Assembly: GCF_016786325.1 (NCBI RefSeq)
Contig: NZ_JADWYU010000133.1
Coordinates: 1-64,000, forward strand
Length of the DNA: 64,000 nucleotides
Reading direction: 5' to 3'
Source of the DNA: Frankia nepalensis
Lineage (GTDB): Bacteria > Actinomycetota > Actinomycetes > Frankiales > Frankiaceae
Positions 1 to 8,882 of the stretch are shown piece after piece. The position numbers were made by a program, and so were the translations under genes. Under the pieces are notes generated by a model that did no database searches, had not been told where the DNA came from, and worked only from the letters and a program-made list of their open reading frames with translations. The stretch's first letter is position 1. Every line of letters begins with the position of its first letter.

Positions 1-137
1 CGCCGGGCCGCCCCCGGCGCGGCCCGGGGGGGCCCCGGCGGGGGGGGGGGGCGGGCGGGGGGGCCACCACCCAGCCACGGTCAGCGGGCCGCGCGGAGCG
101 GCGCGGACGCCCGGCGACCGCTGCCCGCCGGGACGGA
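1..137. other. G-rich edge without a gene
   Basis: The first 137 bases hold no supportable gene. They include an uninterrupted run of 12 G (40-51) followed by G blocks at 53-55 and 57-63. Such a stretch could form G-quadruplex or stable hairpin structures on the + strand. Since it is the very edge of the window and almost free of A and T up to base 60, a sequencing or assembly artefact is as likely as biology. Confidence 0.5.
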
Positions 138-854
138 TCAGGCCGGTCCGGCCGGCAACGGTCGCGGGGCGGCGGATCGGGCCGCCGTCACGCCGGCCGA
201 GGGGTCCCCCAGCGCCGGGGCCGCCTGGCTCGCGCGGCCGATCCGCCAGCAGGACAGGGCGAGCCAGGCGACCGCGCCCCCGACGAGCACATGCAGCGCG
301 CTGGTCACCGGGCTGTCCGGCAGCCGCGCGGCGATCGCGAACGGCGGGAACCCCAGCAGGTAGAGCCAGACCGGCGTGCGAGGGTAGGCGCCGGCGCGCA
401 GCAGGGCGATCCCGAACATCACCACGCCGACGACGAAGACGCTGGCGCTGACCAGCAGCGCGGCGCGGCTCGCCGCGGCGAGGTCGGTGTCGTCGCCGAG
501 CGGGTAGACGACGACGTTCAGGGCGTAGGCGGCCCCGCCGAACAGCCCGAGCCCGATCAGATTGACCGCGAACGCGGCGTCGGCGAAGACCCCCGCTCGG
601 TCGTCTCCGCCCGCCCGGGCGAACGGGTCGGCGGCGCCCGGCCCACCTGGCCGGACCGCGCGGCGCTGGCCACCCGCCGCCAGCAGGCCGAGGCGCAGCG
701 CCGGCAGCAGTGGAACCGCCAGCGCCGGCGAGACGGCGAGCACCAGGCTGGTGGCGAGGGTCTCGCCGGTGAACGCCTCGATCAGGCCGGGCACCGCGAT
801 GAAGAGGCCGGCCAGCAGGCCGCTGACAGCTCCGAAACGCAGAAGAAAGAACAT
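138..854 (-). CDS. Hypothetical multi-pass membrane protein
   Basis: A 238-residue protein that I do not recognise. I start it at the ATG whose complement is 852-854 because hydrophobic sequence (MFFLLRFGAVSGLLAGLFIA) begins at once there, while the frame upstream is Arg/Pro-rich and not protein-like. About six or seven hydrophobic segments are visible, with a charged Arg/Asp-rich loop after the third. The C-terminal tail is Ala/Pro-rich and cytosolic-looking. It is divergent from the histidine kinase that begins at 998, so both promoters lie in 855-997. That arrangement is common for two-component systems and a membrane target or sensor partner, but the link is inference. No catalytic motif is visible. 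Confidence 0.6.
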   Translation of the reverse strand: MFFLLRFGAVSGLLAGLFIAVPGLIEAFTGETLATSLVLAVSPALAVPLLPALRLGLLAAGGQRRAVRPGGPGAADPFARAGGDDRAGVFADAAFAVNLIGLGLFGGAAYALNVVVYPLGDDTDLAAASRAALLVSASVFVVGVVMFGIALLRAGAYPRTPVWLYLLGFPPFAIAARLPDSPVTSALHVLVGGAVAWLALSCWRIGRASQAAPALGDPSAGVTAARSAAPRPLPAGPA

Positions 855-997
855 GCCCGGGACCGTAGGAAGGGGCGAACCGCGCCGGAAGTGCCCGCCG
901 GCCGCGTGCCCTTCGGCACGGGGCGCGTGACCATGCCTTCTGGCACATGCCTTTTCGGATATACCGGCGAGCGGGCCGGCCGGCGTACCCTGACGCC

Positions 998-2155
998 GTG
1001 TCGCCGCCGGTTCCATGGGTCGCGCCCGTCCTCTATACCGGGGTGCTGCTCGCCGGCGGGTACGCCGGCCTCGCCGGCCTGGGTGACACCCGGCCGTTGC
1101 CGTTCGTCGGCGGGCTGGCGGCGGCGGCGGCGCTGGACCTCGCCGAGCGAAGGTGGTTCGGAGCGGGCGCCCCGCGGCCCGCGGCCGTCGGGCTGCTCGC
1201 CGCGCGCGCCGCGTCGTTCGTCCTCGTCGCCGCCGGCGACGGGGCAGGGCTCGCCCGGGTGCTGTTCCTGCTGCTGCCGTTCACCGCGTACTTCGCGTTC
1301 GGCCGCGCGGTGAGCGTCGGCGTCGGCGCCGGCTGCGTCGCGGCCCTCGCCGTGGCCTTCCAGCTGACCGAGCCCCGCTGGTACCGCTCGCCGGAACACG
1401 TCTCGGACCTGCTGATGTTCGTCCTCGGGCTGGTACTGACGATCACGATGGCCGCGGTCGCGGCCGAGGAGCGGCGGGCCAGGACCCGCGCCCAGGACGC
1501 GAACGAGCGGCTGCGGGCGTCGTCGGAGCGGGTGGCCGAGCTGTCCGCCGCCGCGGAACGCAATCGGGTCGCCCGCGACATCCACGACGGGCTTGGCCAT
1601 CATCTGACCGCCATCTCGGTCCTGCTCGAGAAGGCCGCCGCCTTCCGCGACCGTGACCCGGCGGCGGCGGACGCCGCGGTCGAGGACGCGCACCGGTCGG
1701 CGCGGCTCGCGCTCGACGACGTCCGCCGCTCGGTCGGCGCGCTGCGCGAGGCCCCGTTCCGGCTTTCCACCGCGCTGGACGAGCTCGCGAGGCAGGCCAG
1801 GCGGACCGACGACGGCCGGCTGGCCGTGACGGTGGACTGGTCCGGCGACGAACGCCATCACCGGCCGGCGGTGCTGATGACCCTCTACCGGGCGGCGCAG
1901 GAGGGCATCACCAATGTCCGCCGGCACGCGCACGCCACCCGTGCCCTGGTGACCGTCCACTGCGCGCCGACCGAGGCCAGGCTCGTCGTCACCGACGACG
2001 GCCACGGGTTCGAGCCAGGCCGGGAAGGGTTCGGCCTGCGCGGCATGCGTGAGCGGGTGGCGCTCGTCGGCGGCTCGGTCACCCTCGACAGCGGGCCGGG
2101 CCGGGGCACCCGCCTGGCCGTCGCGATCCCGCGCCAGCCCGAGCCGGCCCCTTGA
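998..2155 (+). CDS. NarL-family sensor histidine kinase
   Basis: A 385-residue sensor kinase of the HPK7 (NarX/DesK/LiaS) type. The GTG at 998 opens directly into membrane sequence; four or five hydrophobic segments fill roughly residues 5-160. A short coiled coil (AQDANERLRASSERVAELSA) leads into the HisKA_3 dimerisation box with the phosphorylatable His in RDIHDGLGHH at about residue 205. The HATPase_c domain follows, with the N box around EGITNVRRHAHA, the G1 box DDGHGF and a G2-like GFGLRGMRERV. The family autophosphorylates on His and passes the phosphate to a LuxR-type regulator, here the next gene, which overlaps it by four bases. There is no periplasmic sensor domain of useful size, so the signal is probably sensed in or at the membrane. 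Confidence 0.92.
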   Translation: MSPPVPWVAPVLYTGVLLAGGYAGLAGLGDTRPLPFVGGLAAAAALDLAERRWFGAGAPRPAAVGLLAARAASFVLVAAGDGAGLARVLFLLLPFTAYFAFGRAVSVGVGAGCVAALAVAFQLTEPRWYRSPEHVSDLLMFVLGLVLTITMAAVAAEERRARTRAQDANERLRASSERVAELSAAAERNRVARDIHDGLGHHLTAISVLLEKAAAFRDRDPAAADAAVEDAHRSARLALDDVRRSVGALREAPFRLSTALDELARQARRTDDGRLAVTVDWSGDERHHRPAVLMTLYRAAQEGITNVRRHAHATRALVTVHCAPTEARLVVTDDGHGFEPGREGFGLRGMRERVALVGGSVTLDSGPGRGTRLAVAIPRQPEPAP

Positions 2156-3012
2156 CCGACACCCCCGCCGACGCCGCCGGCATCCCCGCTCCGGGGGCCG
2201 CGTCGGGCCCGCCCGTGCCGCCCGCGCCGTCGCCCGTGCGGGTGCTGGTCGTCGACGACCAGCGGCTGATCCGGGAGAGCATCGCCGCCCTGCTCGACAT
2301 CCAGCCGGGCATCGAGGTCGTCGGCACGGCGGCCGACGGTCGGGAGGCGGTCGCCCGCGCGCTGGCCCTCGGCCCGCACGTGGTGCTCATGGACGTGCGG
2401 ATGCCGGTGCTGGACGGCGTCGCGGCGGCGGCCGAGCTGGCCGCCCGCGCGCCGGCCTGCCGGGTGGTGATGCTCACGACGTTCGACGACGAGGACTACG
2501 TGGTGCGCGCGCTGCGGGCGGGCGCGGCCGGCTATCTGCTCAAGGACCGCCCGGCCGCCGAGCTCGCCGCCGCCGTCCGGCTGGCCCGGGCCGGCGTGGT
2601 CCAGTTCGACCCGGCCGCCGCGGCTCGCCTCGCCACCGTCCTGGACCGGGCCGTTCCCTTCGCCGGTCTCACTCCCACCGGCGCGGTCATGGCTCCGCCA
2701 GCCGTCGAGCCGTACCCCGCCGGCGAGCGGCACCCCACCGACCAGCCACATGCCACCGACCGGCCACCCGCCACCGCCGAGCCAACCGAGGCCGGCTGGC
2801 CGGTCGACACGCCCACGCCCGGGGGCCTGACCCCACGGGAGATCGACGTCCTGCGCCTGGTCGCGGCCGGGCTGAACAACCGGGAGATCGCCGCCCGGCT
2901 CTACCTGAGCGAGGGGACCGTGAAGAACCACGTCTCCCGCATCCTCGACCGCCTGGGCCTGCGCGACCGCACCCAGGCGGCCATCTACGCCCGGGACCAC
3001 GACCTGCTCTGA
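2152..3012 (+). CDS. NarL/FixJ response regulator
   Basis: A 286-residue regulator, cognate partner of the kinase upstream. The frame opens with TTG inside a TTGA overlap with the kinase stop codon, which argues for translational coupling; a GTG near 2236 that would start at VRVLVVDDQ is the alternative. The receiver domain has the acidic pair in VVDDQ, the phospho-acceptor Asp in VLMDVRMP, the Thr in MLTTFDD and the Lys in LLKDRP. The C-terminal LuxR-type HTH ([20 protein letters not shown] onward to [10 protein letters not shown]) is complete. Between them lies an unusually long Pro/Thr-rich linker of about 65 residues (near residues 170-235). DNA targets are unknown; the flanking membrane gene and exporter are candidates. 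Confidence 0.92.
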   Translation: MTDTPADAAGIPAPGAASGPPVPPAPSPVRVLVVDDQRLIRESIAALLDIQPGIEVVGTAADGREAVARALALGPHVVLMDVRMPVLDGVAAAAELAARAPACRVVMLTTFDDEDYVVRALRAGAAGYLLKDRPAAELAAAVRLARAGVVQFDPAAAARLATVLDRAVPFAGLTPTGAVMAPPAVEPYPAGERHPTDQPHATDRPPATAEPTEAGWPVDTPTPGGLTPREIDVLRLVAAGLNNREIAARLYLSEGTVKNHVSRILDRLGLRDRTQAAIYARDHDLL

Positions 3013-3157
3013 CCCGGCCGCGCGTACCTCGGGCAGTTCCGGGGCCGGCCGACCCGCCTGGGGCCACACCCCGTGAGGAGCCCGCCAGGGGGCTCGACGG
3101 CCGGGCGGCGGGGTGCGGCGGGCAGTGACCCGGCACCCATCAAGCGGAAGGGCATCG

Positions 3158-3181
3158 TCCGCTTGTGTTAGCGTAAGCGGA
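3158..3181. promoter_or_regulatory. Operator-like inverted repeat before exporter gene
   Basis: TCCGCTT and AAGCGGA form perfect 7-bp arms separated by 10 bp. The inner part, TTAGCGTAAGCGGA (3168-3181), resembles TetR-family half-site pairs often seen before exporter genes. It lies 80 bp upstream of the MFS start at 3261. No TetR gene is adjacent, so the binding protein is unknown. Confidence 0.4.
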
Positions 3182-3260
3182 GGAAGTTCTTCCGGTAGGC
3201 GGGCTGGTCGGGCTGGTCGGGCTCGGTCCACTCTCTGTGATCCTGGCTCGAAGGAGACGC

Positions 3261-4742
3261 ATGACCGAGCTGTCCGAACGGCCGGTGGGCCGCCCCACGC
3301 GGGCGGCGGCCCGCTCGCCGGAGGCGGGGACCCGCTCGCGCATGTCGCCCGGCCGCGCGCGCCTCGAACTGCTCGTGGTCGGCTTCGCGGCGCTCATGGT
3401 GTCGATGTCGCAGGGGCTCCTGGTGCCGGTGCTGCCGATCCTGCCGGCCGAGCTCAACACCAGCCACACCAACGCGGAGTGGCTGCTGACCTCGACGCTG
3501 CTCGTCGCCGCGGTCGCCGTGCCGCTGCTCGGCCGGCTCGGTGACATGTTCGGCAAGCGCCTGATGCTGCTGGTCGCGCTCGCCGCGCTCGCGGTCGGGT
3601 CACTGATCTGCGCGCTGACCGACAACGTCGGCCTGATGATCACCGGACGCGCCCTGCAGGGCGTGTCGACAGCGGCTATTCCGCTCGGAATCAGCCTGCT
3701 CATGTCCCTGCTGCCCCGAGAGCGGGTCGGTTCGGCCATCGCGCTGATCAGCGCGATGCTCGGCGTCGGTGCCGCGCTCAGCCTGCCGCTGGCCGGCGTG
3801 ATCGGCGAGCACGCGGACTTCCACGTGCTGTTCTGGATCACCTGCGTCGGCGGCGTGGTCGCGTTCGCCGGCATGCTCGCCCTCGTGCCCGAAGGCCCGG
3901 GCCGCGGCGGCGGCCGCGTCGACCTGGTGGGAACCGCCCTGCTGAGCGCCGGCCTGGTGGCGCTGCTCCTGCCACTGGCCGAGACCGCCAACTGGGGCTG
4001 GGGCTCCGCCCGGGTGCTCGGCCTGCTCGCGCTCGCCGTCGTGCTGCTGACGACGCTGGTCGTCGTCGAGCGCCGGATCCGGGAGCCCCTCGTCGACATC
4101 GCCACCCTGCGCCGCCGGCCACTCGTCCTGACGAACCTCGCCTCGCTGCTGTTCGGGTTCGCGCTGTTCGCGTCCATGATCGGGACGGCGTCCTACGTCC
4201 AGGCCCCCGAGGCGACCGGGTACGGCTTCGGCTCATCGATGATCGTCGGTGGCCTCGCGCTGCTGCCCAGCGGCCTGTGCATGCTGGTGCTCGCCCCGGT
4301 CTCCGCCCGACTGGTCACGATTCTCGGTGCCGGACGGACCCTCGCCCTCGGCGCGGTCATCGTCGCCGCCGGATGGGGCATGCGCATCGTCTTCACCGGC
4401 TCCCTGTGGCAGATCATCCTCGGCACGACGATCGTCGGGGTCGGCACCGGCGTCGGCTACGCCGCCATGCCCTCCCTCATCAACGCCTTCACCCCACCGA
4501 CGGAGATCGCCGCGGCGAACGGGATGAACACCCTGTTCCGGGCCATCGGCAGCTCGCTGGCCAGCGCCATCGGCGGCAGCATCCTGGTCGCCCAGACGAT
4601 GTCGGTCGGCTCGGCCGAGCTGCCCTCGCTCACCGGCTACCGGGAACTGTTCGCGCTCTGCGCCGGAGCCGGCATCGCGGCGGCCGTCGCCGCGCTGGCC
4701 ATCCCACGCGGCCGCCGCTCCGCCCCCGAGGCCACCGCCTGA
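3261..4742 (+). CDS. MFS drug exporter, DHA2 (EmrB/QacA) type
   Basis: A 493-residue major facilitator permease, most like the 14-TM drug:H+ antiporter-2 group. The ATG at 3261 is chosen because GAAGGAG sits seven bases before it. After a charged cytosolic N-terminus of about 35 residues the hydrophobic helices run almost to the C-terminus. The family's motif A is visible after TM2 (GRLGDMFGKRLMLL), and GRALQGVSTAAIPLGISLLM matches the motif B/C region in TM4-TM5. Such proteins export amphipathic compounds in exchange for protons; the substrate here is unknown. It stands alone, with an operator-like inverted repeat 80 bp upstream, so regulation by a TetR-type repressor encoded elsewhere is plausible. 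Confidence 0.88.
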   Translation: MTELSERPVGRPTRAAARSPEAGTRSRMSPGRARLELLVVGFAALMVSMSQGLLVPVLPILPAELNTSHTNAEWLLTSTLLVAAVAVPLLGRLGDMFGKRLMLLVALAALAVGSLICALTDNVGLMITGRALQGVSTAAIPLGISLLMSLLPRERVGSAIALISAMLGVGAALSLPLAGVIGEHADFHVLFWITCVGGVVAFAGMLALVPEGPGRGGGRVDLVGTALLSAGLVALLLPLAETANWGWGSARVLGLLALAVVLLTTLVVVERRIREPLVDIATLRRRPLVLTNLASLLFGFALFASMIGTASYVQAPEATGYGFGSSMIVGGLALLPSGLCMLVLAPVSARLVTILGAGRTLALGAVIVAAGWGMRIVFTGSLWQIILGTTIVGVGTGVGYAAMPSLINAFTPPTEIAAANGMNTLFRAIGSSLASAIGGSILVAQTMSVGSAELPSLTGYRELFALCAGAGIAAAVAALAIPRGRRSAPEATA

Positions 4743-4996
4743 GCCTCGCGCCGGGCTGGTCCGCGCCGACCCGGTCGGCGGCACCCATGCCCTTCGTTCA
4801 GTGACTGCACCACCGCCGGCTCGGTTACTCGGTCGGGTTAACCCTGCCCGACACCGTCAGCGAGCTGATCGCCCGCCTTCGAAGGCGCGTGCCGCCGGCC
4901 TGCGACACCGATGGCCAGCCCCGCCTTCGCGCCCGGGCCGGAATGCCTGGATGATGGCGCTCCGTCCGACCGTCGGACGTGACGACGGGAGCGGCA

Positions 4997-6643
4997 GTGG
5001 ACGACGAGACCTCGGCGGGTGGCGCGACATCCGCCGAGTACCAGCCGTGGGCCGAACCCTGGGTCGCGGAGCCAGCCGCCGGTCGTCCGGCGGGGCCGCC
5101 ACCCGCGGTCGGGCCGTCCGACGGGGTGGCCGGGTTGCCCGGCGCCGTGGCCGGAGTACCTGGCATACCGGGGGCTGGCCGGTGGAGCCCCGGCGCGGGC
5201 GGCGGGCCGGCGCGGCGGTTGCCGGCGTGGCTGGTGGTGCTCTGGGCCGCGGCGCTGGCGGTGCTTCTGGCGATGGTGGCCGTCGGTGTCGTCCTCTCCG
5301 CCCGCGACCGCGGGCCGATGGCCGTCGGGCCGGTCTGGTCGGGTGAGCTGGTCTCCTTCATGGCCCCCGCCGCGGCTGGCGGGTCCGCGATCGTCCTTCT
5401 GCGGACGGGTGAGGACGACCGCGGGACGCCGATCACGAGGATCGCGGCGCTGGACCCGGCCACCGGGCGGGAGCGCTGGTCGGAGCCGGCGAGGGTCTTC
5501 TCGGCATCCACCGCCGAACCGTTCTATCCGCTGGTGGCCGAGGACGGCGCGACGGTCGTGTGGGTGAGGCCGTTGTCGGCGGATGACGCGAACGGGATGT
5601 CGGTGGTCGCCGCTGACGCCGACACCGGCGAACAGCGGTGGAGCTACGGGCAAAGGATCAGGGTGTCCTCCCCGCCGCTGCTGTGTCAGGAGGAGTCCGC
5701 GATCTGCCTCGTCAGCGGAGACGGGACGGGCCCTTCCACCAGGACCGTTCTCGACCTCGGGACGGGAGAGGTACGCGTCGAGACCCAGTTCCGGGACGGG
5801 CCCTACTTCGAGGAGATCGGTGAGAACCTGTTCTGGTCCAGGGAGGGCTCTCGTCCGGACGTCGTCTCCCGGCTGACCGCCGTCGCCGACGACGGGACGG
5901 AGCGCTGGACGAAGCCAACGACCGAGACGTTCGGCGAGACGGCCGGCGGCCTGATGCTCTTCAACTTCGAGACGACTCGCCAGGATGACGTGTATGTGGC
6001 CGTCGCCCACCACGCTTTCGGGGGGATCTACCTGGAGCGCGACCCGTCGAGGCGGATCGACGAGGCGGACAGGAACATCATGGTCGGTCTCAGCGCGGCA
6101 ACGGGTGAGCGGCTCTGGACCCGGCCGGGCGCGACCCTCGGGTGCGTGGGCATTCCCTTCGACCCCGACCATCCGGTGCGCTGCGTGTTCCGTGGGGCCT
6201 ACCGCGGGGAGGTAGGCCTCGAGGGGCCGGCGGACTACGGCGTCACGCTGGAGGGTTTCGACCTGGAGACCGGGCGGGCCACGTGGTCCTGGGACGCCGG
6301 GAACGCCCTGGTTCTCCTGGGGATGAGCGAGACGCGTCTGGTGGGCCTGGGGCAGGCCGGCGACGCCGTCCAGCGGGTGGGTGACACCCACTACGCCCTG
6401 CGCCTGCGGGGGGAGACGGTCGTGCTGGATCTGGCCCGCGGGCTGGTCTCCGGCGAACCGCCGGCGACGGGATGGTGTACGTCCTACAACCCGGGGTACA
6501 TCAAATGGCCGTATCCCTGCGCCCTCGACCAGTCGGACGCGGCGCCGCCGGCTCCCGCCGAGCCTGGTGGCGCGCTCGTGGGTGATCACTACGTCTGGCT
6601 GGACAAGGGCGGCCGGGTCCATGGCGGCGCCATCGCCCGCTGA
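4997..6643 (+). CDS. Membrane-anchored PQQ-type beta-propeller protein
   Basis: A 548-residue protein with a disordered Ala/Gly/Pro-rich N-terminus of about 75 residues, one membrane span (WLVVLWAAALAVLLAMVAVG) and a large extracytoplasmic region. The latter shows repeated beta-propeller strands of the PQQ/YVTN kind: ALDPATGRERW, ADTGEQRW, LTAVADDGTERW, LSAATGERLW, FDLETGRATW. No PQQ ligands or dehydrogenase residues stand out, so an enzymatic role is not supported; binding or scaffold roles are typical for such anchored propellers. The GTG at 4997 is preferred because GGGAG precedes it by six bases; a GTG at 4979 is in frame. No operon partner is obvious on either side. Confidence 0.75.
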   Translation: MDDETSAGGATSAEYQPWAEPWVAEPAAGRPAGPPPAVGPSDGVAGLPGAVAGVPGIPGAGRWSPGAGGGPARRLPAWLVVLWAAALAVLLAMVAVGVVLSARDRGPMAVGPVWSGELVSFMAPAAAGGSAIVLLRTGEDDRGTPITRIAALDPATGRERWSEPARVFSASTAEPFYPLVAEDGATVVWVRPLSADDANGMSVVAADADTGEQRWSYGQRIRVSSPPLLCQEESAICLVSGDGTGPSTRTVLDLGTGEVRVETQFRDGPYFEEIGENLFWSREGSRPDVVSRLTAVADDGTERWTKPTTETFGETAGGLMLFNFETTRQDDVYVAVAHHAFGGIYLERDPSRRIDEADRNIMVGLSAATGERLWTRPGATLGCVGIPFDPDHPVRCVFRGAYRGEVGLEGPADYGVTLEGFDLETGRATWSWDAGNALVLLGMSETRLVGLGQAGDAVQRVGDTHYALRLRGETVVLDLARGLVSGEPPATGWCTSYNPGYIKWPYPCALDQSDAAPPAPAEPGGALVGDHYVWLDKGGRVHGGAIAR

Positions 6644-7381
6644 CCAGGGCCGACGGCGCGCGTGGCCAAGGCCGCCCCGAGGTCCGCGCGCCCGCGGCCT
6701 CCCGGTCACCGTGGCTCCAGGTCACCGCGGCTTCGGCGCCGAGGCCGTCACCCGCGTGTCTCTCGATCTTGCTGGAAAGCAGGCTGTCGGCTATTGGGTG
6801 AACCCGGCCCGGTGAGCGTTGAGGCGGTTCGCGGATTGGTGATACAGCGGTGTAACTTGACTCCGGTAACGGGCCCTGGACAAGCGGGAAATTTTGGTGG
6901 CACATCCCACATCCGCGTCCGGTGTGACCAGAGCGGAGTGTGCCACTCCGCTCCGGTCGCCGTCACCTGGGCGAAATTCATCCTGGTCCCGGGCCGACTG
7001 CCGGGGAAACCGTCGCCCAAAGCGCGCGCCACGGGCGGCGACCGCGCGCCACAGGTGCCCTACGCGTGGGCGCGGAGCGGGGTGACTCTGCCTGGGCTTA
7101 AGCTTGGCCAGGGCTCCCTGCCGGAGCCAACAGAGCATTTGCTAAAAATTAGCTAGTCCAGTCAGAAACTGGGTGTTCGGACCGGGCCGCCGTCGGCCGT
7201 CACGACCGGCGGGGCTCGGCTGCGGGGAGAAGTACGTCCGAGACGGGCCGGGCGCCATGACCAGGCCATCGGCACGGGGGCCTGGTCGCGTGACGGTCAT
7301 CCCAGGATGATCGCCATTCCGCTCATGGCTCCCGGGCCGGGAACCGCGGAGGTCGGCGCCCAGGGGTGAAGGAGAGCGCCG
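6644..7381. promoter_or_regulatory. Intergenic region upstream of FxSxx operon
   Basis: I see no convincing gene in these 738 bases; open frames here lack protein-like composition. An AT-rich island near 7135-7175 stands out from its surroundings and holds two adjacent small dyads: GCTAA-AAA-TTAGC (7141-7153) and CCAGT-CAGAA-ACTGG (7158-7172). They lie about 210 bp before the fxsA start and may be a promoter or operator zone. A TTGACT near 6857 could be a -35 element, without a clear -10. Confidence 0.35.
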
Positions 7382-7570
7382 ATGGACACAGGATCCGCTG
7401 GGATGGCGGGCGGCACGGGGGTGGAGACCACGATGGTGGACCTGCTGCGCCTCGACCTGGCTGACCTGGAGGGCCTCGAAGCCGACGTCCTCACCGAGTC
7501 CCTGCGGCGCCTGCTGCGTGACGCGAGTCATCCGGAGGAGACACTGGCCGGCTTCCAGTCGAGCATCTGA
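7382..7570 (+). CDS. FxSxx-COOH peptide precursor (FxsA)
   Basis: A 62-residue ribosomally made peptide whose last five residues are FQSSI, exactly the F-x-S-x-x-COOH signature. GAAGGAG seven bases before the ATG fixes the start. The body is an acidic, Leu-rich helix (LLRLDLADLEGLEADVLTES), the expected leader recognised by the maturase; the C-terminal tail is the core. In characterised members of this class the radical SAM partner joins the aromatic ring of Phe to a nearby residue to form a cyclophane; which residue is used here cannot be read from sequence. The radical SAM gene follows within 50 bases and a HExxH protein gene follows that, so more than one modification of the same tail is plausible. 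Confidence 0.85.
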   Translation: MDTGSAGMAGGTGVETTMVDLLRLDLADLEGLEADVLTESLRRLLRDASHPEETLAGFQSSI

Positions 7571-7616
7571 GCTCGTCGGGGACCGCGCCGCCGATCAACG
7601 TCGATCGCCGCCGACC

Positions 7617-8882
7617 GTGCAGCCCGTGCCGTTCACCACGAGGCCGCCCGACCATGCCGCTCGAACCCCGACAGGGCCCCCCGAGTGGCCGGGCGACCAT
7701 CTCGACGTGGCCGCGCTGCGCGGGCGCGGCTGGCGGCCGCGGCCCTTCCGCCAGTTTGTCCTGAAAATTCACAGTCGGTGCAATCTCGCCTGTGACTACT
7801 GCTATGTCTACTCGGCCGCCGACACCGGGTGGCGCAGGCAGCCGCCCAGGATGAGCCGCCGCACGGCGGAACAGGCGGTCCGGCGGATCGCCGAGCACAT
7901 CGCGAGGCACGACCTCGGCGAGGCCGAGGTCGTGCTGCACGGTGGCGAGCCGCTGCTGGCCGGCGCGGATTTCGTCGGGTGGCTGGCCGACGAGCTGCGC
8001 CGGCGGATCGCCCCGGGCGTCCGGCTGCGGATCGTCGCGCAGACGAACGGGGTCGCGCTGCGCGCCGGGATGCTGGACGTGCTCGCCGAGCGGGGCATCG
8101 ACGTGTGCGTGAGCCTGGACGGCCCGGCCCGGGCGCATGACCGGCATCGCCGGTTCGCGGACGGGCGCGGCAGCCACGCGCAGGTGCGGCGGGCCTTGGA
8201 GCTTCTCACGTCCGAGCGTTACCGACGGGTCTTCTCCGGCCTGTTGGCGGTCGTCGACCTCGCCACCGACCCCTTCGAGCTCTACGACGAGATCCTCGGC
8301 TGGGCGCCGCCCGCGGTCGACGTGATCCTGCCGCACGGCAACTGGACCACTCCACCGCCCGGGCGATTTCCCAATAACGACACTCCGTATGCGGAGTGGT
8401 TGATTCCCCTTTTCGATCGCTGGTATTCAGCTCCACGACAGGAAACCAACATACGGTTGTTTTCCGAGATAATTCAGCTCGTTCTCGGCGGCGCCAGCCG
8501 GTCGGAGGCCGTGGGACTGTCACCGGTCGGCCTGGTGGTGGTGGAGACCGACGGCTCACTGGAGCAGGTGGACACCCTGAAGTCCGCCTATGACCAGGCG
8601 GCGGCGACCGGGCTCGACGTCTTTACGCACAGCCTCGACGACGCGCTCGACTCACCGGCGATCGTCGCGCGACAGATCGGCGTCGAGGCGCTCGGCGAGA
8701 GCTGTCTGGCCTGCCCGGCGGGTCGGATCTGCGGCGGCGGCTACTATCCACATCGTTATCGGGCGGGTTCCGGCTTCAGAAACCCGTCCGTCTATTGCCC
8801 GGACCTCTTCCGGCTGGTTCGGCACATCGAGAGCCGCGTCCGCGCGGATCTCACCAGCCCACGGAGGGTGCCCCAGTGCTGA
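7617..8882 (+). CDS. FxsB-like radical SAM/SPASM peptide maturase
   Basis: A radical SAM enzyme of about 421 residues. The [4Fe-4S]-SAM motif is CNLACDYC (Cx3Cx2C, near residue 55), preceded by the FVLKIHSR strand typical of this family, followed by the GGEPLL motif. The C-terminal SPASM-type Cys cluster for auxiliary clusters is CLACPAGRICGG with a further Cys in VYCPDLF. FxsB enzymes cross-link the FxSxx peptide encoded just upstream. The start is uncertain: the GTG at 7617 gives a protein after the fxsA stop, while a GTG at 7518 would overlap fxsA by 53 bases. In many genomes FxsB carries a metallohydrolase-like C-terminal extension; here the protein ends after SPASM and the extension is encoded as the separate overlapping gene downstream. 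Confidence 0.85.
   Translation: MQPVPFTTRPPDHAARTPTGPPEWPGDHLDVAALRGRGWRPRPFRQFVLKIHSRCNLACDYCYVYSAADTGWRRQPPRMSRRTAEQAVRRIAEHIARHDLGEAEVVLHGGEPLLAGADFVGWLADELRRRIAPGVRLRIVAQTNGVALRAGMLDVLAERGIDVCVSLDGPARAHDRHRRFADGRGSHAQVRRALELLTSERYRRVFSGLLAVVDLATDPFELYDEILGWAPPAVDVILPHGNWTTPPPGRFPNNDTPYAEWLIPLFDRWYSAPRQETNIRLFSEIIQLVLGGASRSEAVGLSPVGLVVVETDGSLEQVDTLKSAYDQAAATGLDVFTHSLDDALDSPAIVARQIGVEALGESCLACPAGRICGGGYYPHRYRAGSGFRNPSVYCPDLFRLVRHIESRVRADLTSPRRVPQC

Noticed and set aside
4838..6709. A 623-codon minus-strand frame opposite the PQQ-type protein
   Set aside because: Antisense shadow; the + strand protein has a membrane span and propeller repeats.
6662..7156. A 164-codon frame in the gap before fxsA
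   Set aside because: Composition is not protein-like, no ribosome site, and it runs through the AT-rich dyads.
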